DNA of 64,000 bases from Massilia soli (lineage in GTDB: Bacteria; Pseudomonadota; Gammaproteobacteria; Burkholderiales; Burkholderiaceae_D), in contig NZ_JAFBIL020000004.1 in the NCBI RefSeq assembly GCF_016809835.1, forward strand, positions 434,001-498,000. The letters run 5' to 3'. The notes under the pieces are model-generated. The model had not been told where the DNA came from. It worked only from the letters and a program-made list of their open reading frames with translations, and did not search any database. Both the position numbers and the translations under genes were made by a program. Positions 53,048-63,338 of the stretch are shown here, one piece after another (the first letter of the stretch is position 1; every line of letters starts with the position of its first letter).

Positions 53048-54193
<1,146 letters not shown>

Positions 54194-55216
54194 CTACTTG
54201 TTCCGGGTGGTGAGCAGCATGGCATCGCCATAGCTGAAAAAACGGTATTCATTGGCGATCGCGTGGGCGTACGCCGCGCGGATCTCGTCAAAGCCTGCAA
54301 AGGCCGACACCAGCATCAGCAAGGTCGATTTCGGCAGGTGGAAGTTGGTGACCAGGCGCGAGACGGTCTTGAAGGTGTAGCCGGGCGTGATGAACAGGGC
54401 CGTATCGGCGCTGCCCGCAACCAGTTCGCCCGACTGCGACGCCGACTCCAGCGCGCGCAGGCTGGTGGTGCCGACGGCGACCACGTCGCGCCCGGCCGCC
54501 TTTGCGGCGCGCACGGCGTCAACGGTCGCCTGCGGCACGGTGTACCACTCGGTGTGCATCTTGTGCTCGGCCAGCGCCTCGACCCGCACCGGCTGGAAGG
54601 TGCCGGCGCCGACGTGCAGCGTGACGAAGGCGAAGTTGACGCCCTTGTCCTTCAGTTTGGCCAGCAGCGCTTCGTCGAAGTGCAGGCCGGCGGTCGGCGC
54701 GGCGACGGCGCCCGGCTCCTTCGAATACACGGTCTGGTAGCGGCTCTCGTCGAATTCGTCGGCGTCGTGCTCGATGTAAGGCGGCAGCGGCAGGCGGCCG
54801 TGCGCCTCGATCAGGTCGAACACATCACCCTCGAACGTCAGGGTGAAGAATTCGCCGGCGCGCTCGCCCGCCGTCACGTCAAAGGCATCGGCCAGGCGCA
54901 TCTTGGTGCCCGGCTTGGGCGACTTCGACGCGCGCACCTGGGCCAGCACGGTGCGGCTGTCCAGCACGCGCTCGACCAGCACCTCGACGTTGCCGCCGGT
55001 TTCCTTGACGCCGAAGAAGCGCGCCTTCAGCACGCGTGTGTCGTTCATCACCATCAGGTCGCCCGGCTGGAGCTGGTCGACGATGTCGGCGAAACGGCGG
55101 TCGATGATCTGCGCACCATCGAGGTGGAGCAGGCGCGAGGCGCTGCGATCGGGCAGCGGAAGCTGGGCGATACGCTCGGGCGGCAGGTTAAAATCGAAAT
55201 CGGAGAGCGAGTACAT
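54194..55216 (-). CDS. queA: tRNA preQ1(34) S-adenosylmethionine ribosyltransferase-isomerase
   Basis: 340 residues. QueA builds the epoxycyclopentane ring of queuosine from AdoMet ribose. Family segments are [19 protein letters not shown] (start), [14 protein letters not shown] (about 58-71), [18 protein letters not shown] (about 168-185), [14 protein letters not shown] (about 202-215), HKMHTEWY (about 221-228) and [13 protein letters not shown] near the end. ATG at 55216 is chosen because homology starts at MYSLSDF; the frame is open to 55279. It is divergent from recG with 82 bases between the starts. Confidence 0.97.
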   Translation of the reverse strand: MYSLSDFDFNLPPERIAQLPLPDRSASRLLHLDGAQIIDRRFADIVDQLQPGDLMVMNDTRVLKARFFGVKETGGNVEVLVERVLDSRTVLAQVRASKSPKPGTKMRLADAFDVTAGERAGEFFTLTFEGDVFDLIEAHGRLPLPPYIEHDADEFDESRYQTVYSKEPGAVAAPTAGLHFDEALLAKLKDKGVNFAFVTLHVGAGTFQPVRVEALAEHKMHTEWYTVPQATVDAVRAAKAAGRDVVAVGTTSLRALESASQSGELVAGSADTALFITPGYTFKTVSRLVTNFHLPKSTLLMLVSAFAGFDEIRAAYAHAIANEYRFFSYGDAMLLTTRNK

Positions 55217-55298
55217 TCTGCTAATTCTGGAAAAATGAATAACGAGGGCCTTACAATAGCGCTTACGCACAAAGGGCAACCCTCTATTTTACCGCGAT

Positions 55299-57350
55299 AT
55301 GCCCTCAACTAAACCGAAAACGGCGCCAAAAACCAACGAAAGCAAGCTCGCCAGGCTGGGCCTGCGCAGCGATATGGACCTGGTGCTGCACCTGCCGATG
55401 CGCTACGAGGACGAAACCCAGGTGGTCTCGATCCGCGAGGCGTGCCTGCGCGGCGGCCATGTATCGCAGGTTGAAGGCGTCGTGACCAAGAATGAAATCA
55501 GCTTCCGGCCACGGCGCCAGCTGCTGGTGACGATCGCCGACGAGACCGGCGACGTGCTGCTGCGCTTCATGAACTTCTACGGCAGCCAGACCAAGCAGCT
55601 GGCCGAAGGCACGCGCGTGCGCGCCCGCGGAGAGCTCAAGCATGGTTTCTTCGGCGCCGAGATGGTCCACCCGGGGTACAAGGTCATCAACGAAGGCGCG
55701 CCGCTGCCGACCGCACTTACGCCAGTCTACCCATCCGGCGAAGGGCTGTCGCAGGCGATTTTGCGGCGCGCGATTTCCGACGCGATGAAACGCGTCGACT
55801 GGCGCGACACGCTGCCGCCGCAGCTGCGTGCGCGCATGCAGCTCAGCGACTTCGAACCCTCGGTCAAGCTGTTGCATTACCCGCCGCAGGAAGTCGACCC
55901 GAACGCGCTGGTCGACCGCTCGCACCCGGCGTGGGTGCGGATGAAGTTCGACGAACTGCTGGCGCAGCAGCTGTCGCTTAAACGCGCGCAGGTGGCACGG
56001 CGCAGCAAGGGCGCGCCGGTGCTCAACGCGATCGGCGCGCTGTCCGAGGCGTTTCTACGCATCCTGCCCTTCAAGCTGACCGGCGCACAGCAGCGCGTGC
56101 TGGAAGAGATTCGCGCCGACCTGACGCAGCCCTTCCCGATGCAGCGGCTGCTGCAGGGCGACGTCGGCAGCGGCAAGACCATCGTTGCGGCGCTGGCAGC
56201 GGCGCAGGCCATCGACAGCGGCTACCAGGCCGCGCTGATGGCGCCGACCGAGATCTTGGCGGACCAGCACTTCCGCAAAATCGCCGCGTGGCTCGAACCG
56301 CTTGGCGTCAAGGTCGCATGGCTGACGGGCAGCCTGAAGAAAAAAGACAAGCTGGCCGCGACCGCGCTGGTGGAGTCGGGCGAGGCGCAGCTGGTGATCG
56401 GCACGCACGCGCTGATCCAGGACACCGTGCAGTTTGCGAAGCTTGGGCTGGTGATCGTGGATGAACAGCACCGCTTCGGCGTCGGCCAGCGCCTTACCTT
56501 GCGCAACAAGGGCGCGCAGGGCCGCACGCCGCACCAGCTGATGATGTCGGCCACGCCGATTCCCCGTACGCTGGCGATGACCTACTACGCCGACCTGGAA
56601 GTATCGGTCATCGACGAGCTGCCGCCGGGCCGCAGCCCGATCGTCACGCGCGCGATCGACCAGAACCGGCGCGACGAAGTGATCGAGCGTGTGCACGCGG
56701 CAGCGCAGGAAGGCCGCCAGGTCTACTGGGTCTGTCCGCTGATCGAGGAATCCGAAGCGCTGCAGCTGCAGACGGCCACCGACACGCATGCGATGCTGGC
56801 CGAAGCGCTGCCTGACCTGCAGGTGGGCCTGGTGCACGGCCGCTTGAAGGCCGCGGAAAAGCAGGAAGTGATGGATGCATTTTCGGCCGGCGACGTGCAT
56901 GTGCTGGTAGCGACTACCGTGATCGAAGTTGGCGTCGACGTGCCGAATGCATCGCTGATGGTGATCGAGCACGCCGAGCGGTTCGGCTTATCGCAGCTGC
57001 ACCAGCTGCGCGGGCGGGTCGGACGCGGATCGGCGGCCAGTGTCTGCCTGCTGCTGTATCAAAGCCCGCTGGGCGGCGTGGCGAAGCAGCGCCTGATGAC
57101 GATGCGCGAAACGACCGACGGTTTTGAAATCGCGCGGCGCGACCTGGAGATACGCGGGCCGGGCGAATTCCTCGGCGCGCGCCAGTCGGGGCAGGCGATG
57201 TTGCGCTTTGCGGACCTGGAGACCGACCAGTGGCTGGTCGAGCAAGCGCGCGACGTGGCGCACTCGCTGCTGCATGAAGCCGATGACGACACGGTCGAAG
57301 CGCACCTGGCGAGGTGGCTGGGCGGCCGCGAAGAATTCCTGAAAGTCTAG
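55299..57350 (+). CDS. recG: ATP-dependent DNA helicase RecG
   Basis: 683 residues. An N-terminal wedge/OB domain (about 55-160) precedes two helicase lobes. Walker A is GDVGSGKTIVAALA (about 287-300), the DExx box is VIVDEQHRFGVGQR (about 385-398), motif III is MSATPIPRTLAMT (about 416-428), and the C-terminal lobe has ATTVIEVGVDVPNASLMVIEHAERFGLSQLHQLRGRVGRG. The protein remodels stalled replication forks and Holliday junctions. It is divergent from queA, and a palindromic repeat lies ten bases after the stop. Confidence 0.97.
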   Translation: MPSTKPKTAPKTNESKLARLGLRSDMDLVLHLPMRYEDETQVVSIREACLRGGHVSQVEGVVTKNEISFRPRRQLLVTIADETGDVLLRFMNFYGSQTKQLAEGTRVRARGELKHGFFGAEMVHPGYKVINEGAPLPTALTPVYPSGEGLSQAILRRAISDAMKRVDWRDTLPPQLRARMQLSDFEPSVKLLHYPPQEVDPNALVDRSHPAWVRMKFDELLAQQLSLKRAQVARRSKGAPVLNAIGALSEAFLRILPFKLTGAQQRVLEEIRADLTQPFPMQRLLQGDVGSGKTIVAALAAAQAIDSGYQAALMAPTEILADQHFRKIAAWLEPLGVKVAWLTGSLKKKDKLAATALVESGEAQLVIGTHALIQDTVQFAKLGLVIVDEQHRFGVGQRLTLRNKGAQGRTPHQLMMSATPIPRTLAMTYYADLEVSVIDELPPGRSPIVTRAIDQNRRDEVIERVHAAAQEGRQVYWVCPLIEESEALQLQTATDTHAMLAEALPDLQVGLVHGRLKAAEKQEVMDAFSAGDVHVLVATTVIEVGVDVPNASLMVIEHAERFGLSQLHQLRGRVGRGSAASVCLLLYQSPLGGVAKQRLMTMRETTDGFEIARRDLEIRGPGEFLGARQSGQAMLRFADLETDQWLVEQARDVAHSLLHEADDDTVEAHLARWLGGREEFLKV

Positions 57351-57360
57351 CGCCAGGTCG

Positions 57361-57446
57361 ATTCGGCGGGTGCGCTTTGCTTACCCGCCCTACGTGTCAT
57401 CGTTTTTCGTAGGGCGGATAAGGCCGAAGGCCGCATCCGCCGAATT
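57361..57446. repeat. palindromic intergenic repeat, CGTAGGGCGGA family
   Basis: Left part 57361-57394 (ATTCGGCGGGTGCG to CCCGCCCTACG) is an inverted, diverged copy of the right part 57408-57446 (CGTAGGGCGGATAAGG to GCATCCGCCGAATT). The right part itself contains a GGCCGAAGGCC hairpin. The same family occurs at 60826-60914. It fills the gap between convergent recG and the oxidoreductase and may serve as a terminator. Confidence 0.8.
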
Positions 57447-57452
57447 GGCATT

Positions 57453-58472
57453 CTATATATCCGCGCCCTCAGGCCAGCGCGCCGCATCGGCCGCGTAGCG
57501 CAGCCCGATCTGATCGCGGATCGTATCGAGCACGCCCATCAGCGCCAGCGTTTCGTCCAGTGGCATGCGGGGGCTCTCCAGCAGTCCCTCCTGCAGGCAG
57601 CGCCCCGCCTCCACCGCCTCATAGGCGTAGCCATTGCCGGTGAACGGCGTCGGCACCGTCCGCGAGGTGCCATCAGCCAGCGACACGCTGATCGACGGCG
57701 CCCGATGGAACATGGTATTCATCCGAATATGCCCCAGCTCACCCGACACAGTCAGCTCCGCCGGCGTGCGCGCCTGGATAGAGCAGCTGCACACCGACAT
57801 GCCGCCACCTTCATGCTTCATCACAAAGCCGGTCTGCACATCGACGCCGGTAGCGCCCATCTCGGCCTGCGCCTGCACTGACGCCACAGGTCCCAGCAGG
57901 TACGCCGCAATCGACAGCGGGTAGATGCCCAGGTCGAGCAGCGCGCCGCCGCCCAGCTCAGGATTAAGCAGACGGTGTTCGTTATCGACTGCGGCAGTAA
58001 AACCGAAGTCCGCGCTGACCTGCCGCGGTTTGCCGATTTCGCCGGTCGCGATAATACGCTTGACCTCTTCAATGGCCGGCAGATAGCGCGTCCACATCGC
58101 CTCCATCAAGAACAGCTTCTTCGAGCGCGCCAGCGCCACGACCTGCTCGGCTTCGCGGCGGTTCATGGTGAATGGCTTCTCGCACAGCACCGCCTTGCCG
58201 CCGTTAAGCGCCATGATCGCGTTCTCGGCGTGCATGGGATGCGGCGTTCCGATGTAGACGATGTCGACGTCGGCCGAGTTGGCGACGTCCTCGTACGAGC
58301 CATGGCAGGCGCGGTCCGGCAGGGCGAAATCGGCGCCGAAGGCGAGCGCGCTGTCCATCCGGCGCGACCCCACCGCTGTCAGCACTGCTCCCGGGGTGTC
58401 TTTCAGCGCAGTCGCAAACGCGCGCGCAATTTTCCCGGTACCGATTATTCCCCAACGAATTTCGTCTGCCAT
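57453..58472 (-). CDS. Gfo/Idh/MocA-family NAD(P)-dependent oxidoreductase
   Basis: 339 residues. An N-terminal Rossmann fold has WGIIGTGKIARAFATAL (about 7-23), then YIGTPHPMHAENAIMAL (about 75-91) and the catalytic Lys motif CEKPFTMNRREAEQV (about 99-113). A C-terminal alpha/beta substrate domain has ELGGGALLDLGIYPLS (about 169-184). Such enzymes oxidise or reduce sugars, inositols or trans-dihydrodiols; the substrate is unknown. It is followed on the left by the convergent recG and preceded by a small secreted protein gene nine bases away, perhaps co-transcribed. Confidence 0.88.
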   Translation of the reverse strand: MADEIRWGIIGTGKIARAFATALKDTPGAVLTAVGSRRMDSALAFGADFALPDRACHGSYEDVANSADVDIVYIGTPHPMHAENAIMALNGGKAVLCEKPFTMNRREAEQVVALARSKKLFLMEAMWTRYLPAIEEVKRIIATGEIGKPRQVSADFGFTAAVDNEHRLLNPELGGGALLDLGIYPLSIAAYLLGPVASVQAQAEMGATGVDVQTGFVMKHEGGGMSVCSCSIQARTPAELTVSGELGHIRMNTMFHRAPSISVSLADGTSRTVPTPFTGNGYAYEAVEAGRCLQEGLLESPRMPLDETLALMGVLDTIRDQIGLRYAADAARWPEGADI

Positions 58473-58481
58473 TTCTCGTCC

Positions 58482-58817
58482 TTATTCAACCTTGGTTAAT
58501 TCAACGCCATCGACCACCATTTTCATGGCGCTGCCGGAGCGGTAAGGCGGCTTGCTGACGACGAAAGTCGACCGGATCAGGCTCACGCCCGCGTCGAAAT
58601 TATCGCCATTGAAGCCCTTGAGCTCGATGTTCAGGTCAACGTTCTTGCCTTCCCGGATCCGCTCATACTGAATCTTCCCATCTTTTGCGATTTGCAGTCG
58701 CATCTGCTTTCCGGTCCACTCGCCGACATAGTGGAGCTTGTCCTTGGGGACCGGATCGGCGAAGCAGACTTGGGGCAGGAGGAGCGCGCTGGCGAGCAGG
58801 ATTGAGCGGATCAACAT
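58482..58817 (-). CDS. small exported protein of unknown function
   Basis: 111 residues with a clear signal peptide (about 1-20, ending CFA before DPVPKD). The mature part is about 90 residues, beta-rich by look (YVGEWTGKQMRLQIAKDGKIQYERI, STFVVSKPPYR), with no Cys in the mature form. I do not recognise the family. The ATG at 58817 gives the signal peptide; the open frame to 59186 upstream overlaps the DUF3025 gene and is not real. It lies nine bases ahead of the oxidoreductase gene. Confidence 0.65.
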   Translation of the reverse strand: MLIRSILLASALLLPQVCFADPVPKDKLHYVGEWTGKQMRLQIAKDGKIQYERIREGKNVDLNIELKGFNGDNFDAGVSLIRSTFVVSKPPYRSGSAMKMVVDGVELTKVE

Positions 58818-58894
58818 GAGATTCTTTCGCGGGTGACGGGATAGTGAAACCGTATTCTCCAATATCCTCGCAAGCAGCGTCACTGTCAAACCTG

Positions 58895-59695
58895 TCAGGA
58901 GGCGGCATTCACCCGCTTGGGCCGGAACACGGTCGTGTCGGCGTAAAACGCGGCATCCTGCCCTTCGTGCCAGCCTGGGATGCCAAGGACCTGCAGCGGG
59001 GTGAAGGCCGCTGTCGTGAGGTCGCCGGCCGCCAGCTCGGCGGCCACTGCTTCGTCGATCCAGCGGCGCTGCGCGCTCCAGTCGAGCACGAAGTAGGCGT
59101 CCGGCGCAACGAGCACGCGCGTATGCGCCGTGATCGCCTTGCGCGGCGCAACCAGCTTTTCCATCAATGCGTGACCGAACAGCCATGGTTGGATGTCCGT
59201 GCCGAACTGCGCGCGCCTGTCGAACAGCGCCTCGGTCCAGCGGTGGCCGCGCAGCGCATCGACCAGTTCACGCGCCGGTTCGCTGTCGCGCACCACCAGC
59301 AGTGCCGCGTTTTCATCGAAGATGGTCGCGGCATCGCGCGCCGGCCCGCGCGACTTGCCTACGCCGGCGAGCGCGATCTGCGCCGCCTGCAGCGCGTTAA
59401 GGCGCTGTTTAATTCGGGGGAAGGTCAGCCACACAAGGCCGTTGAAGAAGTCGTGCAGGTTGTCGCGCGTGGGAACGCAACCGGTGGCGCCGATGAACTG
59501 TTCGTACGCCTGCCCTTCCGGCAGGTCGGACTGCGGCACAAAGCGCAGCGGCTGTCCGGACGCATTTTGCAGGCCGAGTCCGGCAGCGCCAGCATTGAGC
59601 GCTTCGCTGACACTGCCGAAGTCGTTCCCAATGCGGTCGAAGGCCGGACGCACCGAGTCGTACCAGCGGCGCGTCCAGTCAATCTGTTCCAGCAT
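58895..59695 (-). CDS. DUF3025 domain protein
   Basis: 266 residues matching the DUF3025 pattern: an N-terminal WTRRWYDSVRPAFDRIG, then QPLRFVPQSDLPEGQAYEQFIGATGCVPTRDNLHDFFNGLVWLTFPRIKQRLN features (about 45-110), a DENAALLVV segment, and the C-terminal FVLDWSAQR and LGIPGWHEGQDAAFYADTTVFRP. A cytosolic protein of unknown function, widespread in betaproteobacteria. It starts five bases after pyrC and is probably co-transcribed. Confidence 0.82.
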   Translation of the reverse strand: MLEQIDWTRRWYDSVRPAFDRIGNDFGSVSEALNAGAAGLGLQNASGQPLRFVPQSDLPEGQAYEQFIGATGCVPTRDNLHDFFNGLVWLTFPRIKQRLNALQAAQIALAGVGKSRGPARDAATIFDENAALLVVRDSEPARELVDALRGHRWTEALFDRRAQFGTDIQPWLFGHALMEKLVAPRKAITAHTRVLVAPDAYFVLDWSAQRRWIDEAVAAELAAGDLTTAAFTPLQVLGIPGWHEGQDAAFYADTTVFRPKRVNAAS

Positions 59696-59700
59696 CCCGG

Positions 59701-60750
59701 TCAGAGCATCTTCCAGTTGATCGACTCGCCGCTGTTGAGTGGAACCAGCTGCGAATCGGCCAGCGGGACCGTTTCAGGCAGGGTCCAGGTTTCGCGCTTG
59801 AGCGTGACCGTGTCGGTATTGCGCGGCAATTCGTAGAAGTCCGGCCCGTAAGAGCTGGAGAATCCTTCGAGCTTGTCGAGCGCGCCGGCGCGTTCGAATG
59901 CCTCGGCATACAGCTCCATCGCGTGCAGCGCGGTGTAGCAGCCAGCGCAGCCGCAGCTGGTTTCCTTGGCGCCGATGGCATGCGGCGCCGAGTCGGTACC
60001 GAGGAAGAAGCGCTCGTCGCCGCTGGTAGCTGCGGTCACCAGCGCCAGGCGGTGTTCCTCGCGCTTGAGCACTGGCAGGCAGTAGTAATGCGGGCGGATG
60101 CCGCCCTTGAAGATCTCGTTGCGGTTGTACAGCAGGTGGTGCGCGGTGATGGTCGCGGCGATCGGACCTTCGGCTTCGGCCACGTACTGGGCCGCGTCCT
60201 TGGTGGTGATGTGCTCGAAGACGATCTTCAGCTCGGGGAAGTTGCGGCGCAGCGGGCGCATCACGCGCTCGATGAAGACGGCCTCGCGGTCGAACAGGTC
60301 GATGTCGTGGTCGGTGACTTCGCCGTGCACCAGGAACGGCATGTCCAGTTCCTGCATCACTTCCAGCGTCTTGTGGCAGCGCGCCAGGTCGGTGACGCCA
60401 GCGTCGGAATTGGTGGTGGCGCCGGCCGGGTACAGCTTGACCGCGTGGACGAAACCACTGTCCTTGGCGCGGCGGATTTCGTCCGGGTCGGTATTGTCGG
60501 TCAGGTAAAGCGTCATCAGCGGCTCGAACTTCATGCCTGCCGGGAGCGCGGCCAGGATGCGCTCGCGGTAGGCTTGCGCCATCGCGGTGGTGGTGACGGG
60601 CGGGCGCAGGTTCGGCATGACGATCGCGCGGGCAAACTGGCGCGCGCTGTGCGGCAGCACGCTGGCCATGGTAGCGCCGTCGCGCAGGTGCAGGTGCCAG
60701 TCGTCGGGACGGGCGATGGTCAGGCTTTGTGGGGTGTCGGGCAGGGACAT
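59701..60750 (-). CDS. pyrC: dihydroorotase
   Basis: 349 residues, the E. coli PyrC class, which closes carbamoyl aspartate to dihydroorotate in pyrimidine synthesis. Metal ligands are in [11 protein letters not shown] (His-x-His, about 15-25), the carboxylated Lys in [17 protein letters not shown] (about 104-120), His in LVHGEVTD (about 141-148) and HITTKD, and Asp in [14 protein letters not shown] (about 253-266). It lies before DUF3025, with a palindromic repeat region of 233 bases separating it from gltL on its other side. Confidence 0.97.
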   Translation of the reverse strand: MSLPDTPQSLTIARPDDWHLHLRDGATMASVLPHSARQFARAIVMPNLRPPVTTTAMAQAYRERILAALPAGMKFEPLMTLYLTDNTDPDEIRRAKDSGFVHAVKLYPAGATTNSDAGVTDLARCHKTLEVMQELDMPFLVHGEVTDHDIDLFDREAVFIERVMRPLRRNFPELKIVFEHITTKDAAQYVAEAEGPIAATITAHHLLYNRNEIFKGGIRPHYYCLPVLKREEHRLALVTAATSGDERFFLGTDSAPHAIGAKETSCGCAGCYTALHAMELYAEAFERAGALDKLEGFSSSYGPDFYELPRNTDTVTLKRETWTLPETVPLADSQLVPLNSGESINWKML

Positions 60751-60825
60751 GGCGGCTTTCGAGGAACAGGTGCCGTTATTTTACCCTCTCCAGTGACGGG
60801 GGGTAGACGCAGCAAACCACGATAG

Positions 60826-60914
60826 GTAGGGCGGACAAGGGCGAAGCCCGCCTCCGCGCAGCACACCCGGAAAGTCAATTCGGCGGAGGCGGACTCGCGT
60901 CCTTGTCCGCCCTA
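60826..60914. repeat. second CGTAGGGCGGA-family palindrome
   Basis: Left unit 60826-60857 (GTAGGGCGGACAAGGGC to CCTCCGC) and inverted right unit 60877-60914 (AATTCGGCGGAGGCGG to CCGCCCTAC) match the repeat at 57361-57446, with the order of the halves swapped. It lies between gltL and pyrC, genes on the same strand, so it may separate their transcripts. No gene is seen in 60751-60983. Confidence 0.8.
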
Positions 60915-60983
60915 CATGTCGTTCCCGGCTCGTTTGCGGGCTGCGGCTACGTCTTGGTCCAAACGATCGCATCGCCCAAGTTC

Positions 60984-61709
60984 TTAGTGGATGATCTTTG
61001 CCAGGAACTCCCTGGCCCGCTCCGCCTTCGGCAGCGTAAAGAACTCCTCGGTCGGGCTATCCTCGACAATGCGGCCATGGTCCATGAAGATGATCCGGTC
61101 CGCCACCTTGCGCGCAAAGCCCATTTCGTGGGTGACCACCATCATCGTCATGCCTTCCTGCGCCAGCCCGACCATCACGTCGAGCACCTCGTTGATCATT
61201 TCCGGGTCCAGCGCCGAGGTCGGCTCGTCGAACAGCATCGCGATCGGGTCCATCGCCAGCGCGCGCGCAATCGCCACGCGCTGCTGCTGGCCGCCCGACA
61301 GCTGGCTCGGGAATTTGTCCTGCTGCGCCAGCAGGCCGACCCGGTCAAGATACTTGAGCCCCTTTTCAGTAGCTTCCTCGCGGCTGCGGCCGAGCACCTT
61401 GATCTGCGCCAGCGTCAGATTGTCGCGGACCGACAGGTGCGGAAACAGCTCGAAGTTCTGGAACACCATGCCAATGCGCGCGCGCAGCTTGGACAGGTTG
61501 GTCTTCGGATCGCCAACCTCCACCCCATCAACCGTGACATGCCCTTCCTGGAAGGGCTCCAGCCCGTTGACGGTCTTGATCAAGGTCGACTTGCCCGATC
61601 CCGACGGCCCGCAAATGACGACGACGTCGCCCTTGGCGACCTGGGTGGTGCAGTCGGACAGCACCTGGAACTTGCCGTACCACTTACTGACATTCTTTAA
61701 TTCGATCAT
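60984..61709 (-). CDS. gltL: glutamate/aspartate-type ABC transporter ATPase
   Basis: 241 residues, very like GltL of the polar amino acid uptake family. Walker A is CGPSGSGKSTLIKTVNG (about 31-47), the Q-loop is GMVFQNFELFPHL (about 80-92), the signature is LSGGQQQRVAIARAL (about 134-148), Walker B is MLFDEPTSALDPEM (about 154-167), and the switch His is in VVTHEMGFARKV (about 190-201). It powers import with permeases GltJ/GltK and binding protein GltI, none of which is adjacent; the next gene upstream is divergent. Start 61709 (MIELKN) is chosen by homology; 61721 is an alternative. Confidence 0.9.
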   Translation of the reverse strand: MIELKNVSKWYGKFQVLSDCTTQVAKGDVVVICGPSGSGKSTLIKTVNGLEPFQEGHVTVDGVEVGDPKTNLSKLRARIGMVFQNFELFPHLSVRDNLTLAQIKVLGRSREEATEKGLKYLDRVGLLAQQDKFPSQLSGGQQQRVAIARALAMDPIAMLFDEPTSALDPEMINEVLDVMVGLAQEGMTMMVVTHEMGFARKVADRIIFMDHGRIVEDSPTEEFFTLPKAERAREFLAKIIH

Positions 61710-61766
61710 ATTTTTGTTCATTAACCCGGGTCGTTGACGCCCCACCACAGCGCCTAATTGGCGAGC

Positions 61767-61795
61767 TTGACAGTACCAGCTACCCCTAGGATACT
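61767..61795 (+). promoter_or_regulatory. candidate promoter of the symporter gene
   Basis: TTGACA (61767-61772), a 17-base spacer and GATACT (61790-61795), about 140 bases before the symporter start. The perfect -35 and spacing are convincing; the -10 matches four of six. The long leader that would result is unexplained. Confidence 0.45.
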
Positions 61796-61934
61796 GCCCG
61801 GACTTGCAAAATGATCAAAAGCATCTGGTCCGCTCGCCTGCAAAATGTTGCTATTTTGCCCGAGAACGTCCCGGGGCAGGCAGTCCTTTCTTTCCAAGAC
61901 ACGAATCGACACCCTTACAGAAAGCGCGCAGCAC

Positions 61935-63194
61935 ATGAATAATCGAAATCGCCTGACTATTTATATCCTCATCGGCCTTGTCGCCGGTGTCATCGTCGGC
62001 TATCTGGCCAACGTTGGCATGGCGACGCCGGGGACGTTCGCGGATTACATGTCGCTGATCTCGACCCTGTTCCTGCGCATGATCAAGATGATCATCGCGC
62101 CGCTGGTGTTCTCGACCCTGGTCGTCGGTATCGCCAAGATGGGCGATGCCAAGGAAGTTGGCCGTATCGGCCTGAAGGCGATGGGCTGGTTCGTCATCGC
62201 GTCGGTCATTTCGCTGTCGCTCGGCCTGATCCTGGTGAACCTGTTCCGCCCAGGCGACGCCCTGACCGCGCTGGTGCCTGCCGCTGACGCAGCATCGGGT
62301 ATCGCCACCACCGGCCTGACGCTTAAAGAGTTCATTACCCACCTGGTACCGTCGTCGATCGTCGATGGCATGGCCAAAAACGAGATCCTGCAGATCGTCG
62401 TGTTCTCGCTGTTCTTCGGCACCGCGGCAGCCGCAGTCGGCCCGCGCGCCAACGCGATGATCGAGGCCATCGACGGCGTCGCGCACGTGATGCTGAAGGT
62501 GACCGGCTACGTGATGAACCTGGCGCCGATCGCCGTCTTCGCCGCCGTGTCGGGCACCATCGCCAGCAAAGGCCTGGGCGTGCTGGGCACCTTCGGCATC
62601 TTCATGGCCGAGTTCTACTTCGGTATCGCGCTGCTGTGGGTCGTGCTCACCATCGCCGGCTTCATGTTCCTGGGTCCGCGCGTGTTCGCCCTGCTGCGTG
62701 AACTGCGTGAACCTACCCTGCTGGCTTTCTCGACCGCGTCGTCGGAAGCGGCATTCCCGAAAACCCTGGAAGGCCTGGAGCGCTTCGGTGTGCGCAACCG
62801 TATCGCGGCGTTCGTGCTGCCGGTCGGCTACTCGTTCAACCTGGATGGCTCGATGATGTACTGCACCTTCGCGGTCGTGTTCATCGCGCAGGCTTACGGC
62901 ATCGAAATGGACCTGTCGACCCAGATCGTGATGATGCTGGTGCTGATGCTGACCTCCAAAGGCATGGCCGGCGTGCCGCGCGCGTCGCTGGTGGTGATCG
63001 CCGCCACCCTGACCCAGTTCAACATCCCCGAAGCGGGCCTGCTGCTCCTGCTGGGCATCGACCACTTCCTCGACATGGCACGCTCGGCTACCAATGTCAT
63101 CGGCAACGGTATCGCTACCGCGGTCGTGGCCAAGTGGGAAAACGAACTGACCGATCCGCCAACCAAAGACATCACGGTCGCGCCGCTGCCGTAA
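61935..63194 (+). CDS. dicarboxylate/amino acid:cation symporter (DAACS family)
   Basis: 419 residues with eight membrane helices and two re-entrant hairpins. Family motifs are FLRMIKMIIAPLVFSTLVVGI (about 46-66), the serine-rich hairpin STASSEAAFPKTLEGLERFG (about 267-286), GYSFNLDGSMMY (about 296-307) and GIDHFLDMARSATNVIGNGIAT (about 374-395), the last containing the Asp and Arg-type substrate contacts. It imports glutamate, aspartate or C4-dicarboxylates with protons or sodium. The Arg in DMARSATN fits acidic amino acids. Divergent from gltL, so two glutamate-type uptake genes face apart here. Confidence 0.92.
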   Translation: MNNRNRLTIYILIGLVAGVIVGYLANVGMATPGTFADYMSLISTLFLRMIKMIIAPLVFSTLVVGIAKMGDAKEVGRIGLKAMGWFVIASVISLSLGLILVNLFRPGDALTALVPAADAASGIATTGLTLKEFITHLVPSSIVDGMAKNEILQIVVFSLFFGTAAAAVGPRANAMIEAIDGVAHVMLKVTGYVMNLAPIAVFAAVSGTIASKGLGVLGTFGIFMAEFYFGIALLWVVLTIAGFMFLGPRVFALLRELREPTLLAFSTASSEAAFPKTLEGLERFGVRNRIAAFVLPVGYSFNLDGSMMYCTFAVVFIAQAYGIEMDLSTQIVMMLVLMLTSKGMAGVPRASLVVIAATLTQFNIPEAGLLLLLGIDHFLDMARSATNVIGNGIATAVVAKWENELTDPPTKDITVAPLP

Positions 63195-63217
63195 ATACTT
63201 CAGCGCCGTAACAACGC

Positions 63218-63260
63218 CACGGGGCGGGATGCGTTTAACGCCTCCCGCCCCGTGTCTTTT
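63218..63260 (+). terminator. terminator after the symporter gene
   Basis: CACGGGGCGGGA (63218-63229) pairs with 63243-63254, with an inner GCGT/ACGC stem, followed by TCTTTT. It lies 24 bases after the stop. Confidence 0.85.
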
Positions 63261-63338
63261 GGTGAACGATTTTATAAACTTTCCGTTTTGAATCGTGTAT
63301 GCTCTTTTGCCATTATCCCCCTCCCAGGAGCACCCGAC

